64,000 bases of DNA, taken from contig NZ_CP127173.1 of NCBI RefSeq assembly GCF_030264295.1, forward strand, positions 7,571,501-7,635,500, read 5' to 3'. Position numbers and translations under genes: made by a program. The DNA comes from Amycolatopsis nalaikhensis. Its GTDB lineage: Bacteria > Actinomycetota > Actinomycetes > Mycobacteriales > Pseudonocardiaceae. The notes under the pieces are model-generated. The model did no database searches. It saw only the letters and a program-made list of their open reading frames with translations, and had not been told where the DNA came from. The first letter of the stretch is position 1; every line of letters begins with the position of its first letter. Positions 33,863 through 41,321 of the stretch are shown one piece after another.

Positions 33863-34786
33863 GTGTCCGAGCAGCAGACCACCCCCTCCAACGGCACGGT
33901 CCAGTCCGTCACCGGTACCGCCAAGGTGAAGCGCGGCATGGCCGAGATGCTCAAGGGCGGCGTGATCATGGACGTGGTCACCGCCGAGCAGGCCAAGATC
34001 GCCGAAGACGCCGGCGCGGTCGCGGTGATGGCGCTGGAGCGCGTGCCCGCCGACATCCGCGCCCAGGGCGGCGTCGCGCGGATGAGCGACCCCGACCTGA
34101 TCGACGGCATCATCGAGGCCGTCTCGATCCCGGTGATGGCCAAGGCCCGCATCGGCCACTTCGTCGAGGCGCAGGTCCTGCAGAGCCTCGGCGTCGACTA
34201 CATCGACGAGTCCGAGGTACTCACCCCGGCCGACTACGCCAACCACATCGACAAGTGGGCCTTCACGGTGCCCTTCGTCTGCGGCGCGACCAACCTCGGC
34301 GAGGCCCTGCGCCGGATCACCGAGGGCGCGGCGATGATCCGCTCCAAGGGCGAGGCGGGCACCGGCGACGTCTCCAACGCCACCACGCACATGCGCAAGA
34401 TCCGCCAGGAGATCCGGCGGCTGCAGACGCTGCCCGAGGACGAGCTGTTCGTCGCGGCGAAGGAGCTGCAGGCGCCGTACGAGCTGGTCAAGGAGGTGGC
34501 GCAGGCCGGCAAGCTCCCGGTGGTGCTGTTCACGGCGGGCGGCATCGCGACCCCGGCCGACGCGGCGATGATGATGCAGCTCGGCGCCGAGGGCGTGTTC
34601 GTCGGCTCGGGCATCTTCAAGTCGGGCAACCCGGCCCAGCGCGCCGAGGCGATCGTCAAGGCGACGACGTTCTACGACGACCCGGACGTCCTGGCGAAGG
34701 TGTCGCGCGGCTTGGGCGAGGCCATGGTGGGCATCAACGTCGAGGAGCTCCCGGAGCCGCACCGCCTCGCCGAGCGCGGCTGGTGA
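33863..34786 (+). CDS. pdxS: pyridoxal 5'-phosphate synthase synthase subunit PdxS
   Basis: 307-aa TIM-barrel subunit that condenses ribose 5-phosphate and glyceraldehyde 3-phosphate with ammonia to make PLP. Very conserved stretches: KRGMAEMLKGGVIMDVV (D and catalytic K in ALERVPADIRAQGGVARMSDP), MAKARIGHFVEAQ (second Lys), GEAGTGDV and GSGIFKS. GTG 33863 is chosen because GGAAAGG precedes it by 7 nt. Its partner pdxT lies 2.8 kb downstream instead of next door. A strong terminator follows, so the two are separate transcripts. Confidence 0.97.
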   Translation: MSEQQTTPSNGTVQSVTGTAKVKRGMAEMLKGGVIMDVVTAEQAKIAEDAGAVAVMALERVPADIRAQGGVARMSDPDLIDGIIEAVSIPVMAKARIGHFVEAQVLQSLGVDYIDESEVLTPADYANHIDKWAFTVPFVCGATNLGEALRRITEGAAMIRSKGEAGTGDVSNATTHMRKIRQEIRRLQTLPEDELFVAAKELQAPYELVKEVAQAGKLPVVLFTAGGIATPADAAMMMQLGAEGVFVGSGIFKSGNPAQRAEAIVKATTFYDDPDVLAKVSRGLGEAMVGINVEELPEPHRLAERGW

Positions 34787-34847
34787 GTGCGGACGGGGCT
34801 ACCGCCCTGGTGACGCCGGTCTTTCCCGCGGTCGACGGGTGAAGACG

Positions 34848-34883
34848 AGGGAGCCCTGGAGCCGAACGGTTCCAGGGCTCCCT
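34848..34883 (+). terminator. terminator after pdxS
   Basis: Perfect 13-bp stem AGGGAGCCCTGGA/TCCAGGGCTCCCT with a 10-nt loop, 61 bp after the stop. Confidence 0.85.
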
Positions 34884-34956
34884 GCTTTCCGATGCCCGGC
34901 CCGGCATCGTGCTGGGCACTTGAGCGCGCCGTCGGTTCCGGAGGGATGCTGAGGCA

Positions 34957-35658
34957 TCAACGTTGCGATCGATGGGGGCTTCGGTTTTGGGGATGTCGCA
35001 TGTCGGCCGGCACGTGGTCGGCCACTATGCCGGAGGCTGGTGAGGGCAGGTCCCGCTCTTCGATGTCCACCACGTGGCACTGCCAGCCGACCCCGGCTTG
35101 GAAACGCGCCAACCGGACCTGGGCCGCTCCCAACGGCCGGTCGGGCTCTCGGCTGGCCCGACCTCGGAACCAGACGTCCGAGATCCCGTCCGGCAGGACG
35201 AGGTCCTCGACTGTCTCCGCGGACCTGTCGCCGTACGAGTCGGACAGGCGATAGAAGTAGTGACCCACGTCGTGACCTCGCGCGAAGAGGAAAAGATGTC
35301 GCTCATTCGCGTGCTGGTTCTGCAGTTTCCTGATGTTCTCGAGCGCCCAGCTCGTCTCCAGGAGTTCAGTGCATACGGCAGCGAGTTCGTTCATACGTAG
35401 CGGGACCGACCCGCTCTCCGTCTGAGGTCGGCCTTCCTTCTTCGCCCTTGCCCAATCAGCCATGAGTTTCGTGGCCGGGGGCGAAGTGACCTCGACGATG
35501 CCTCGACCCTGGCCGTCGGGCATCACCCAAGAGCCATCCGGCATCTTGTCCCCGGCGCCGGCGTCGGCAAGCCGGATGTCGACGCCGAGTATCTGCTCCA
35601 TAGCCAAGAAGGCGATCTCTTCTTCTCGGCGTGCCTTGGCGCCGGAGCTGTTGCTCAT
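34957..35658 (-). CDS. orphan conserved protein, possible nuclease-like fold
   Basis: 233-aa protein I do not recognise. After a charged start (KARREEEIAFLAMEQILGVD) comes DKMPDGSWVMPDGQGRGIVEVTS; a D...G-x-x-E-V-T arrangement resembles the D-(x)n-E-x-K core of PD-(D/E)XK enzymes with Thr in place of Lys, which would be inactive or atypical. Later parts are helical with a central FLFARGHDVGHYFYRLSDSYG. Its DNA is less GC-rich than its neighbours, suggesting transfer. It is inserted between pdxS and pdxT and stands alone on the minus strand. Function unknown. Confidence 0.55.
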   Translation of the reverse strand: MSNSSGAKARREEEIAFLAMEQILGVDIRLADAGAGDKMPDGSWVMPDGQGRGIVEVTSPPATKLMADWARAKKEGRPQTESGSVPLRMNELAAVCTELLETSWALENIRKLQNQHANERHLFLFARGHDVGHYFYRLSDSYGDRSAETVEDLVLPDGISDVWFRGRASREPDRPLGAAQVRLARFQAGVGWQCHVVDIEERDLPSPASGIVADHVPADMRHPQNRSPHRSQR

Positions 35659-35732
35659 GGTCCGGAGAATAGGCCTCGTGGACGGATTGTTCGCGGTACT
35701 TTTTGCGGCACGGGAGTCCGGCTGGTGATCCT

Positions 35733-36296
35733 CTAGACGTATTCGGAGATCTCGACGCCGTAAGTGCCCGGCTCGAGGGCTTCGAAGATGTGCGGGACGT
35801 CGCCCGGGTAGGAGATGTAGTCGCCGGGGTTCAGCTCCTCCGGTGCCTCCAGCACGCCCACCCGGGCGCGTCCCGCGCACAGCACGATGTGCTCCATCAC
35901 GCCGGTCATGTGCGGGTCGGACCGTCGCGGTGTGCCGGGTTCCGCCCGGATGAGGTACATGTCCCGCCGCGCGGACGGGGGGCAGGCCGACAGCAGCGTG
36001 CACGCGTAGTCGGCGTGTTCGGCGAACACCGTCGGGCCCTTGCCCGCCCGGATGACGCGCACCTTCGGCCGCTCCGGCTCGACCAGCCGCGAGAACGGCA
36101 CGTCGAGGGCGACGCCGAGCGCCCACAGCGTCTCGACGCTCGGGTTGCCGGTCCCGGACTCGAGCTGGGACAGCGTCGACTTGGCCAGGCCCGCGCGGCG
36201 CGCGACCTCGGTCAGGGACAGTCCCGCGCGGGTGCGTTCCCGGCGCAGCGACGCCGCGATGATCTCCAGCGGCGCGCCCGTGGCTTCCTGCGACAT
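35733..36296 (-). CDS. XRE-family regulator with cupin sensor domain
   Basis: 187-aa two-domain regulator: HTH (GLSLTEVARRAGLAKSTLSQLESGTGNPSVETLWALG, residues about 25-60) and a C-terminal cupin (about 100-180: TGVMEHIVLCAGRARVGV, LNPGDYISYPGDVPHIFEAL) that would bind a small effector. ATG 36296 has GGAG 8 nt upstream; a GTG at 36338 lies inside the operator. Divergent from azlC with two palindromes in the 68-bp gap, so it likely represses the exporter and itself. This regulator-AzlCD pairing is common. Confidence 0.92.
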   Translation of the reverse strand: MSQEATGAPLEIIAASLRRERTRAGLSLTEVARRAGLAKSTLSQLESGTGNPSVETLWALGVALDVPFSRLVEPERPKVRVIRAGKGPTVFAEHADYACTLLSACPPSARRDMYLIRAEPGTPRRSDPHMTGVMEHIVLCAGRARVGVLEAPEELNPGDYISYPGDVPHIFEALEPGTYGVEISEYV

Positions 36297-36319
36297 GCCG
36301 TTCGCTCCATCAGTCGTTC

Positions 36320-36365
36320 TGTTCGCCTTGACGAACACGGCGGCTTGTGTTCACCATAGAACACA
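36320..36365. promoter_or_regulatory. two GAACA-type operators between regulator and azlC
   Basis: TGTTCG-N6-CGAACA (36320-36337) and TGTGTTC-N6-GAACACA (36346-36365), both perfect dyads with the same 6-bp spacer, centres 27 bp apart. The second ends at the azlC ATG. Likely bound by the XRE-cupin protein. Confidence 0.7.
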
Positions 36366-37057
36366 TGCGTTCGATTTGGCGAACACTCGATCGGGGTCTC
36401 GCCCGCGACATCGGCCTGGTCTGTCTCGCCGATTGTCTCGTGGGCGTCTCCTACGGCGCCATCGCGGTGAGCTCGGGCTTCCCGCTGTGGCTGCCGATGC
36501 TGATGTCGCTCCTGGTCTTCGCCGGCGCGTCGCAGTTCATGTTCATCGGCATCGTGGCGGCGGGCGGCAACCCGTTCGCGGCCGTGCTGGCCGGGCTGCT
36601 GGCCAACGCGCGGCACCTGCCGTTCGGCTTCGCGATCGGCGACGTCTTGGGCCGGCGGTGGGCCGCGAGGCTGGCCGGCAGCCACCTGATGATCGACGAG
36701 TCGGTGGCGTTCGCGCTGGCCCAGCGGGAGGCGCACCGGCGCCGGGCGGCGTACTGGGCCTGCGGGATCGGCCTGTTCGCCTGCTGGAACATCGGCGTCG
36801 TCGCCGGCGCGTTCGCGGGCACGGCGATCAGCGACACGGACGTGTTCGGCCTGGACGCCGCGTTCCCGGCGGTGCTGCTGGCGCTGGTGCTGCCGTCGCT
36901 GCGCGACCGGGCGGCCCGGCTGCCGGTGCTGATCGGCGTGCTGGTCGCCCTGGCCGCGACGCCGTTCTTGCCCGCCGGGCTGCCGGTGTTGCTGGCGCTG
37001 GCCGGGGTGCTGGCGGGCGTCGCGGCGAAGGAACCCGAACTGCAGGAGGCGCGCTGA
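36365..37057 (+). CDS. azlC: AzlC-family branched-chain amino acid exporter, large subunit
   Basis: 230-aa membrane protein, about seven helices, with the AzlC start pattern (GVSYGAIAVSSGFPLWLPMLMSLLVFAGASQF) and the conserved LLANARHLPFGFAIG. With AzlD it forms the BrnFE-like exporter for Leu/Ile/Val/Met excess (known for BrnFE; inferred here). ATG 36365 abuts the operator. The stop overlaps azlD (TGATG). Confidence 0.9.
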   Translation: MRSIWRTLDRGLARDIGLVCLADCLVGVSYGAIAVSSGFPLWLPMLMSLLVFAGASQFMFIGIVAAGGNPFAAVLAGLLANARHLPFGFAIGDVLGRRWAARLAGSHLMIDESVAFALAQREAHRRRAAYWACGIGLFACWNIGVVAGAFAGTAISDTDVFGLDAAFPAVLLALVLPSLRDRAARLPVLIGVLVALAATPFLPAGLPVLLALAGVLAGVAAKEPELQEAR

Positions 37058-37377
37058 TGGACGGGGTGGAGCTGCTGGTCGGCACGGTGGTGCTGGCCCT
37101 GGGGACGTTCGCCTTCCGGTTCGCGGGCCCGGTGCTGCGCAGCCGGGTGAAGCTGTCGCCGCGCGCCGAACGCCTGATGGCGCTGGCCGCGGTGGTGCTG
37201 CTGGCCGCGCTGGTCGCGGTGAGCGCGTTGACCGAAGGGCACGGCTTCGCGGGCTTCGCGCGCCCGGCGGGGGTCCTGGTGGCCGGGGTGCTGGCGTGGC
37301 GGAAGGCACCGTTCGTGCTGGTGGTGGTGGCGGCCGCGGCGACGGCGGCCCTGCTGCGCCTGGCCGGGGTGCCCTGA
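37057..37377 (+). CDS. azlD: AzlD-family branched-chain amino acid exporter, small subunit
   Basis: 106-aa, four-helix membrane partner of AzlC: VLALGTFAFRFAGPVL, LMALAAVVLLAALVAVSAL, RPAGVLVAGVLAWRKAPFVLVVV. AGGAGG 7 nt before ATG 37057 and 1-bp overlap with azlC indicate coupling. Followed by a long palindromic repeat. Confidence 0.88.
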   Translation: MDGVELLVGTVVLALGTFAFRFAGPVLRSRVKLSPRAERLMALAAVVLLAALVAVSALTEGHGFAGFARPAGVLVAGVLAWRKAPFVLVVVAAAATAALLRLAGVP

Positions 37378-37405
37378 GGCTCCCGCTGTTGTCCGGTCGC
37401 CAGCA

Positions 37406-37484
37406 CCCCAAGGCGGCCTTGGTTGCGTCTTACGCACCCAAGGCCGCCTTCGGTGCGTCTCACGCACCGAAGGCCACCTTGGGG
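37406..37484. repeat. compound palindromic repeat (AAGGCNGCCTT / GTGCGT modules)
   Basis: 79-nt array of alternating modules: CCAAGGCGGCCTTGG (37408-37422), TGCGT-3-ACGCA, AAGGCCGCCTT (37440-37450), CGGTGCGT-3-ACGCACCG (37451-37469), AAGGCCACCTT (37470-37480). The outer ends CCCCAAGG and CCTTGGGG also pair, so it can fold as one cruciform. It separates azlD from pdxT. Confidence 0.75.
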
Positions 37485-37566
37485 CGCTCGGGACCGGGGT
37501 TGACCTGCTGGGGAGGCTGCGGGGGAGGGCGTCTAGGCTGGTGGGAAGGTTTTTCGGGAGGTCGGG

Positions 37567-38187
37567 TTGTCGTCAGTGCCGGTGATCGGGGTGCTCGCCA
37601 TGCAGGGCGCCGTGCGGGAGCACGTCGCGATGCTGGAAGAAGCGGGCGCGCGGGCGATGCCGGTGCGCCGCCCCGGTGAGCTGTCCGAAGTGGACGGACT
37701 CGTGCTGCCCGGCGGCGAGTCGACCACCATGTCGCGGCTGCTGGAGAGCTTCGAGCTGCTGGAGCCGCTGCGGGCGCGGATCGCCGACGGGCTGCCCGCC
37801 TTCGGTTCGTGCGCCGGGATGATCCTGCTGGCGCGGCAAGCCCTCGACGGGCGGCCGGACCAGCAGCAGCTCGGCGGGCTCGACGTCGTCGTCCGGCGCA
37901 ACGCCTTCGGCAGGCAGGTCGACTCGTTCGAGGCGGACCTCGACTTCGCCGAGGTGCCGGGTGGCCCGGTGCACGCGGTGTTCATCCGGGCCCCGTGGGT
38001 CGAGAAGGCCGGTGACGGCGTCGAGGTGCTGGCCACGGTCGGCGGTGTGCCCGGTGTGGGAGACGACACCGCTAGGATCGTCGCGGTCCGGCAAGGGGCG
38101 GTGCTGGCGACCGCGTTCCACCCGGAACTGACGCCCGACGTGCGGGTGCACCGGCTGTTCGTCGACCTCGTGCGACAGGCTGCCTGA
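37567..38187 (+). CDS. pdxT: pyridoxal 5'-phosphate synthase glutaminase subunit PdxT
   Basis: 206-aa class I glutaminase that feeds ammonia to PdxS. Nucleophile Cys in FGSCAGMILLA (about residue 80), catalytic His-Glu pair in TAFHPELTPD near the C terminus, oxyanion segment LPGGEST. TTG 37567 chosen with GGAGG 5-9 nt upstream; GTG 37576 is the fallback. Upstream of yebC, as in mycobacteria, but separated from pdxS. Confidence 0.95.
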   Translation: MSSVPVIGVLAMQGAVREHVAMLEEAGARAMPVRRPGELSEVDGLVLPGGESTTMSRLLESFELLEPLRARIADGLPAFGSCAGMILLARQALDGRPDQQQLGGLDVVVRRNAFGRQVDSFEADLDFAEVPGGPVHAVFIRAPWVEKAGDGVEVLATVGGVPGVGDDTARIVAVRQGAVLATAFHPELTPDVRVHRLFVDLVRQAA

Positions 38188-38228
38188 GACGCGGTGCCCG
38201 GCCGGGGTACGGAACAGATGGAGGAGAG

Positions 38229-38984
38229 ATGAGCGGCCACTCCAAGTGGGCCACCACGAAGCACAAGAAGGCCAACCTCGACGCGAAGCGCGGCAAGCTC
38301 TTCGCGCGGTTGATCAAGAACATCGAGGTGGCCGCCCGCACGGGCACCGGTGGTGGCGACCCGGACGGCAACCCCACGCTCTACGACGCCATCCAGAAGG
38401 CCAAGAAGAACTCGGTCCCGCAGGACAACATCGAGCGCGCCCGCAAGCGCGGTGCCGGCGAAGAGGCCGGTGGCGCCGACTGGCAGACCATCACCTACGA
38501 AGGCTACGGCCCGAACGGCGTCGCCGTGCTGATCGAGTGCCTCACCGACAACCGCAACCGCGCGGCGTCGGAGGTCCGCACCGCGCTGACCCGCAACGGC
38601 GGCTCGCTCGCCGACCCGGGCTCGGTGGCGTACCTGTTCAACCGCAAGGGCGTCGTGCTCATGCCCAAGGCCGACGCGGGCGAGGACGACATCCTCATGG
38701 CGGTCCTCGACGCGGGTGCCGAGGAGGTCAACGACCTCGGCGAGAGCTTCGAGATCGTCTCCGAGGCGACCGACCTGGTCCCGGTCCGCAAGGCCCTGCA
38801 GGACGCCGGGTTCGAGTACGAGTCGGCCGACCTGACGTTCCTGCCGTCGGTGAGCGTCCCGCTCGACGCGGACGGCGCGAAGAAGGTCTTCAAGCTGATC
38901 GACGCCCTCGAAGACTGCGACGACGTCCAGAACGTGTACGCGAACTTCGATGTGTCGGACGAGGTGCTCGCCGAAGTCGGCTGA
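38229..38984 (+). CDS. yebC: YebC/PmpR-family protein (TACO1-like)
   Basis: 251-aa member of a universal family; start MSGHSKWATTKHKKANLDAKRGKLFARLIKNIEVAAR is diagnostic, as is GYGPNGVAVLIECLTDNRNRAASEVR. Older work treats it as a DNA-binding regulator; newer work links it to relief of polyproline ribosome stalling. Both are family knowledge. GGAGGAG 3-9 nt before ATG 38229, 41 bp after pdxT. Confidence 0.95.
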   Translation: MSGHSKWATTKHKKANLDAKRGKLFARLIKNIEVAARTGTGGGDPDGNPTLYDAIQKAKKNSVPQDNIERARKRGAGEEAGGADWQTITYEGYGPNGVAVLIECLTDNRNRAASEVRTALTRNGGSLADPGSVAYLFNRKGVVLMPKADAGEDDILMAVLDAGAEEVNDLGESFEIVSEATDLVPVRKALQDAGFEYESADLTFLPSVSVPLDADGAKKVFKLIDALEDCDDVQNVYANFDVSDEVLAEVG

Positions 38985-39079
38985 GTTTTTCCTTGTGCCA
39001 CAACGCTTTCGTGCCCGGGTCGGAAACTTTCCGGCCCGGGCACTGGGCTCCGGCGGCCCGGTCGGGCAGAATGTGCGCC

Positions 39080-39622
39080 GTGACCTCCACGACCCCCGCC
39101 TCCTCCGCCGATCTCGCCGCCGAGCTGACCGTGGACGAACAGCGCCTCATCGAATGGATCGAGACGCAGGCGAAGGAACGCGGCAACGCCGTCATCACCG
39201 TCGCCGGTGACGACGAAGGTGCCAACTACTGCTTCACCGCCTGCGCGTGGGCGCTGCACAACGTGCCCGAGGCCGTCGTCGTCGGGCTGCCGGAGCAGAT
39301 GGGCCCGGTCCTGCTCGACGCCTACGTCGACCGCGCGGCCAACGGCGAGATCTTCGAGGTCGGCAAGCGCTACGACGACTTCTTCGACGGCGTCCCGGTC
39401 GTCTTCGAGCGCGTGCACAAGGGCCACTACCCGCAGTACTTCGGCTCGGCGTTCCTCATCTACCCGGACGGCGACTTCCCGGCGCTGCAGCTGATCGTCG
39501 CGACGCCCGAGGGCAAGTTCCCCTGGCACCCGGACGCGCCGGAGGGCTTCGCGCAGTGGCAGCCGGTGCTCACCGGCAGCGGCGACCCCGAGAGCTGGAC
39601 CCCCGGCGTCGACGGCCCCTAG
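39080..39622 (+). CDS. DUF4262-type protein
   Basis: 180-aa soluble protein: YCFTACAWALHNVPEAVVVGLPEQMG matches the start of DUF4262, followed by FEVGKRYDDFFDGVPVVFERVHKGHYPQYFGSAFLIY and FPALQLIVATPEGKFPW. No catalytic motif known for the family. GTG 39080 is preferred; ATG 39071 is 9 bp upstream and in frame. Its stop shares 4 bp with the convergent DUF985 gene. Confidence 0.7.
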   Translation: MTSTTPASSADLAAELTVDEQRLIEWIETQAKERGNAVITVAGDDEGANYCFTACAWALHNVPEAVVVGLPEQMGPVLLDAYVDRAANGEIFEVGKRYDDFFDGVPVVFERVHKGHYPQYFGSAFLIYPDGDFPALQLIVATPEGKFPWHPDAPEGFAQWQPVLTGSGDPESWTPGVDGP

Positions 39623-40068
39623 AACTTCCGCAGGTCGGCAGCCGCTTCCGGGAACCGCAGAGCCAGGTCGGCGGCCGCCGCGAACTCGACGCAGTCTTCC
39701 GTGTAGGGCGGGACGACGACGGTGCCCAGCAGGCTCCACGGGCCGCGCGTCACGGTCGCCTGCCAGGTCCCGGCGGGCACGACGACCTGCGGCCGCTCGC
39801 CGGCGGCGACGTCGGTGCCGAGCACCGGCCGCTCGACCGAGCCGTCCGGGTGCAGCAGCAACATCTCCGCCGGTGCGCCCGCGTGGTGCGCGTACACCTC
39901 GACGCGGTCGAGCCGGTGCGGCGCGGAACGTTCGGGCGCGACGAGCAGGTAGTAGATCGCGGACCCGTCGGCCGAGCGCCAGCTCTGCGCCCACTGCCCG
40001 CCTTCGACGGGGAGCGGCTGGAGACCCAGGTGGGTGACGAAATCCGAGGGCTGCGGCATGTCCTCCAT
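39619..40068 (-). CDS. cupin_5 (DUF985) family protein
   Basis: 149-aa single-domain cupin: THLGLQPLPVEGGQWAQSWRS, SAIYYLLVAPERSAPHRLDRVEVYAHHAGAPAEMLLL, then VVPAGTWQATV. In many homologues the segment APHRLDRVEVYAHH supplies metal or substrate ligands. Start ATG 40068 chosen, because for ATG 40059 the GGAGG would be only 2 nt away. Head-to-head with ruvC, the LexA box lying between. Function unknown. Confidence 0.72.
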   Translation of the reverse strand: MEDMPQPSDFVTHLGLQPLPVEGGQWAQSWRSADGSAIYYLLVAPERSAPHRLDRVEVYAHHAGAPAEMLLLHPDGSVERPVLGTDVAAGERPQVVVPAGTWQATVTRGPWSLLGTVVVPPYTEDCVEFAAAADLALRFPEAAADLRKF

Positions 40069-40101
40069 CCTGCCGCAGGAGCGCCCCAGTAGCCTGCATG
40101 C

Positions 40102-40117
40102 TCGAACGGATGTTCGC
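40102..40117 (+). promoter_or_regulatory. LexA (SOS) box upstream of ruvC
   Basis: TCGAAC-GGAT-GTTCGC matches the actinobacterial SOS consensus TCGAAC-N4-GTTCGA at 11 of 12 specified bases. Centre is 25 bp before the ruvC GTG and 42 bp before the divergent cupin start. Confidence 0.8.
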
Positions 40118-40134
40118 GGCGGGAAGGGAAAACT

Positions 40135-40719
40135 GTGCGGGTGCTCGGGGTCGACCCCGGTCTGACCAGGTGCGGCCTCGGCGTGGTCGACGGCGGCAAG
40201 GGCCGGGCCGTCCGCTGCGTCGCCGTCGACGTGGTGCGGACACCGCCCGACGCCGACCTGGCGCACCGGCTGCTCGGCATCTCCGACGAGGTCGAGCGGT
40301 GGATGGACAAGTACAAGCCCGCCGCCGTCGCGGTCGAGCGGGTCTTCGCCCAGCACAACGTCCGGACCGCGATGGGCACCGCCCAGGCGGGCGGCGTGGT
40401 CGCGCTGGCCGCCGCGCGGCGCGGGCTGCCGGTCGTCTTCCACACCCCGAGCGAGGTCAAGGCCGCGGTCAGCGGGTCGGGCCGCGCCGACAAGGCGCAG
40501 GTCACCGCCATGGTGATGCGGCTGCTCAACCTGGAGGTCGCCCCGAAGCCCGCGGACGCCGCCGACGCGCTCGCCCTCGCCATCTGCCACCTCTGGCGGG
40601 AGCCGATGCGGGCCCGGCTCGCCGAGGCCGAAGCCCGCGCGGCCGAGATGGCGCGCACCCACAAGGCCCGCCTCGCCGCGGCCGCGAAACAAGCCAAGAA
40701 CCCAGGAGCAGCACGATGA
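40135..40719 (+). CDS. ruvC: Holliday junction endonuclease RuvC
   Basis: 194-aa resolvase. Acidic catalytic residues visible at D7 (GVDPGLTRCG), E68-type (VAVERVFAQHN) and the C-terminal D-x-x-D pair in PADAADALALAICH. About 20 residues of Ala-rich basic tail extend past the usual end. GTG 40135 with GGGAAGGG upstream. First gene of ruvCAB and under a near-perfect LexA box, so DNA damage should induce the operon. Confidence 0.97.
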   Translation: MRVLGVDPGLTRCGLGVVDGGKGRAVRCVAVDVVRTPPDADLAHRLLGISDEVERWMDKYKPAAVAVERVFAQHNVRTAMGTAQAGGVVALAAARRGLPVVFHTPSEVKAAVSGSGRADKAQVTAMVMRLLNLEVAPKPADAADALALAICHLWREPMRARLAEAEARAAEMARTHKARLAAAAKQAKNPGAAR

Positions 40720-41312
40720 TCTCGTCGGTACGCGGGGAAGTCCTGTCGGTCGGCCTGGACCACGTCGTGGTCGAGGTCGGCGGGGTCGGCTTCGCCGTGC
40801 AGGCCACCCCCGCGACGCTGGCGACCCTGCGCCGCGGCGAAGAAGCCCGGCTGCACACCGCGCTGGTCGTGCGCGAGGACTCCTTGACGCTGTTCGGGTT
40901 CGCCGACGCCGACGCGCGCGAGCTGTTCGGGCTGCTGCAGACGGTGTCCGGGATCGGGCCGCGGCTCGCGCTGGCCACCCTCGCCGTCCTCGATCCCGAC
41001 AAGCTGCGGGCCGCGCTGGTCGAAGGCAACATCACGGTGCTCACGTCGGTGCCCGGCATCGGCCGCAAGGGCGCCGAACGGCTCACCCTCGAGCTGCGGG
41101 ACAAGGTCACCGCGCTCGGCGGCACCGGCGACGCGCCCGCGGTCACCGCGCCCGGCGCGCTGCGCTCGGAGGTCGTCGAAGCGCTGGCCGGGCTCGGTTT
41201 CCCGGCCAAGCAGGCCGAGCAGGCCGTCGACAAGGTGCTCGCCGACGGCGACGGCCACACGACGTCCAGCGTGCTGCGCGCCGCCTTGGCCACCCTCGGC
41301 CGGAAGCGGTAG
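40716..41312 (+). CDS. ruvA: Holliday junction branch migration protein RuvA
   Basis: 198-aa tetramer subunit: N-terminal OB domain (MISSVRGEVLSVGLDHVVVEVGGVGF), two HhH motifs (LLQTVSGIGPRLALATL and LTSVPGIGRKGAERLTLEL), flexible Ala/Pro linker and C-terminal RuvB-binding domain (EVVEALAGLGFPAKQAEQAV). ATG 40716 overlaps the ruvC stop by 4 bp, AGGAG just upstream. Confidence 0.97.
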   Translation: MISSVRGEVLSVGLDHVVVEVGGVGFAVQATPATLATLRRGEEARLHTALVVREDSLTLFGFADADARELFGLLQTVSGIGPRLALATLAVLDPDKLRAALVEGNITVLTSVPGIGRKGAERLTLELRDKVTALGGTGDAPAVTAPGALRSEVVEALAGLGFPAKQAEQAVDKVLADGDGHTTSSVLRAALATLGRKR

Positions 41313-41321
41313 GCGCGGGCC

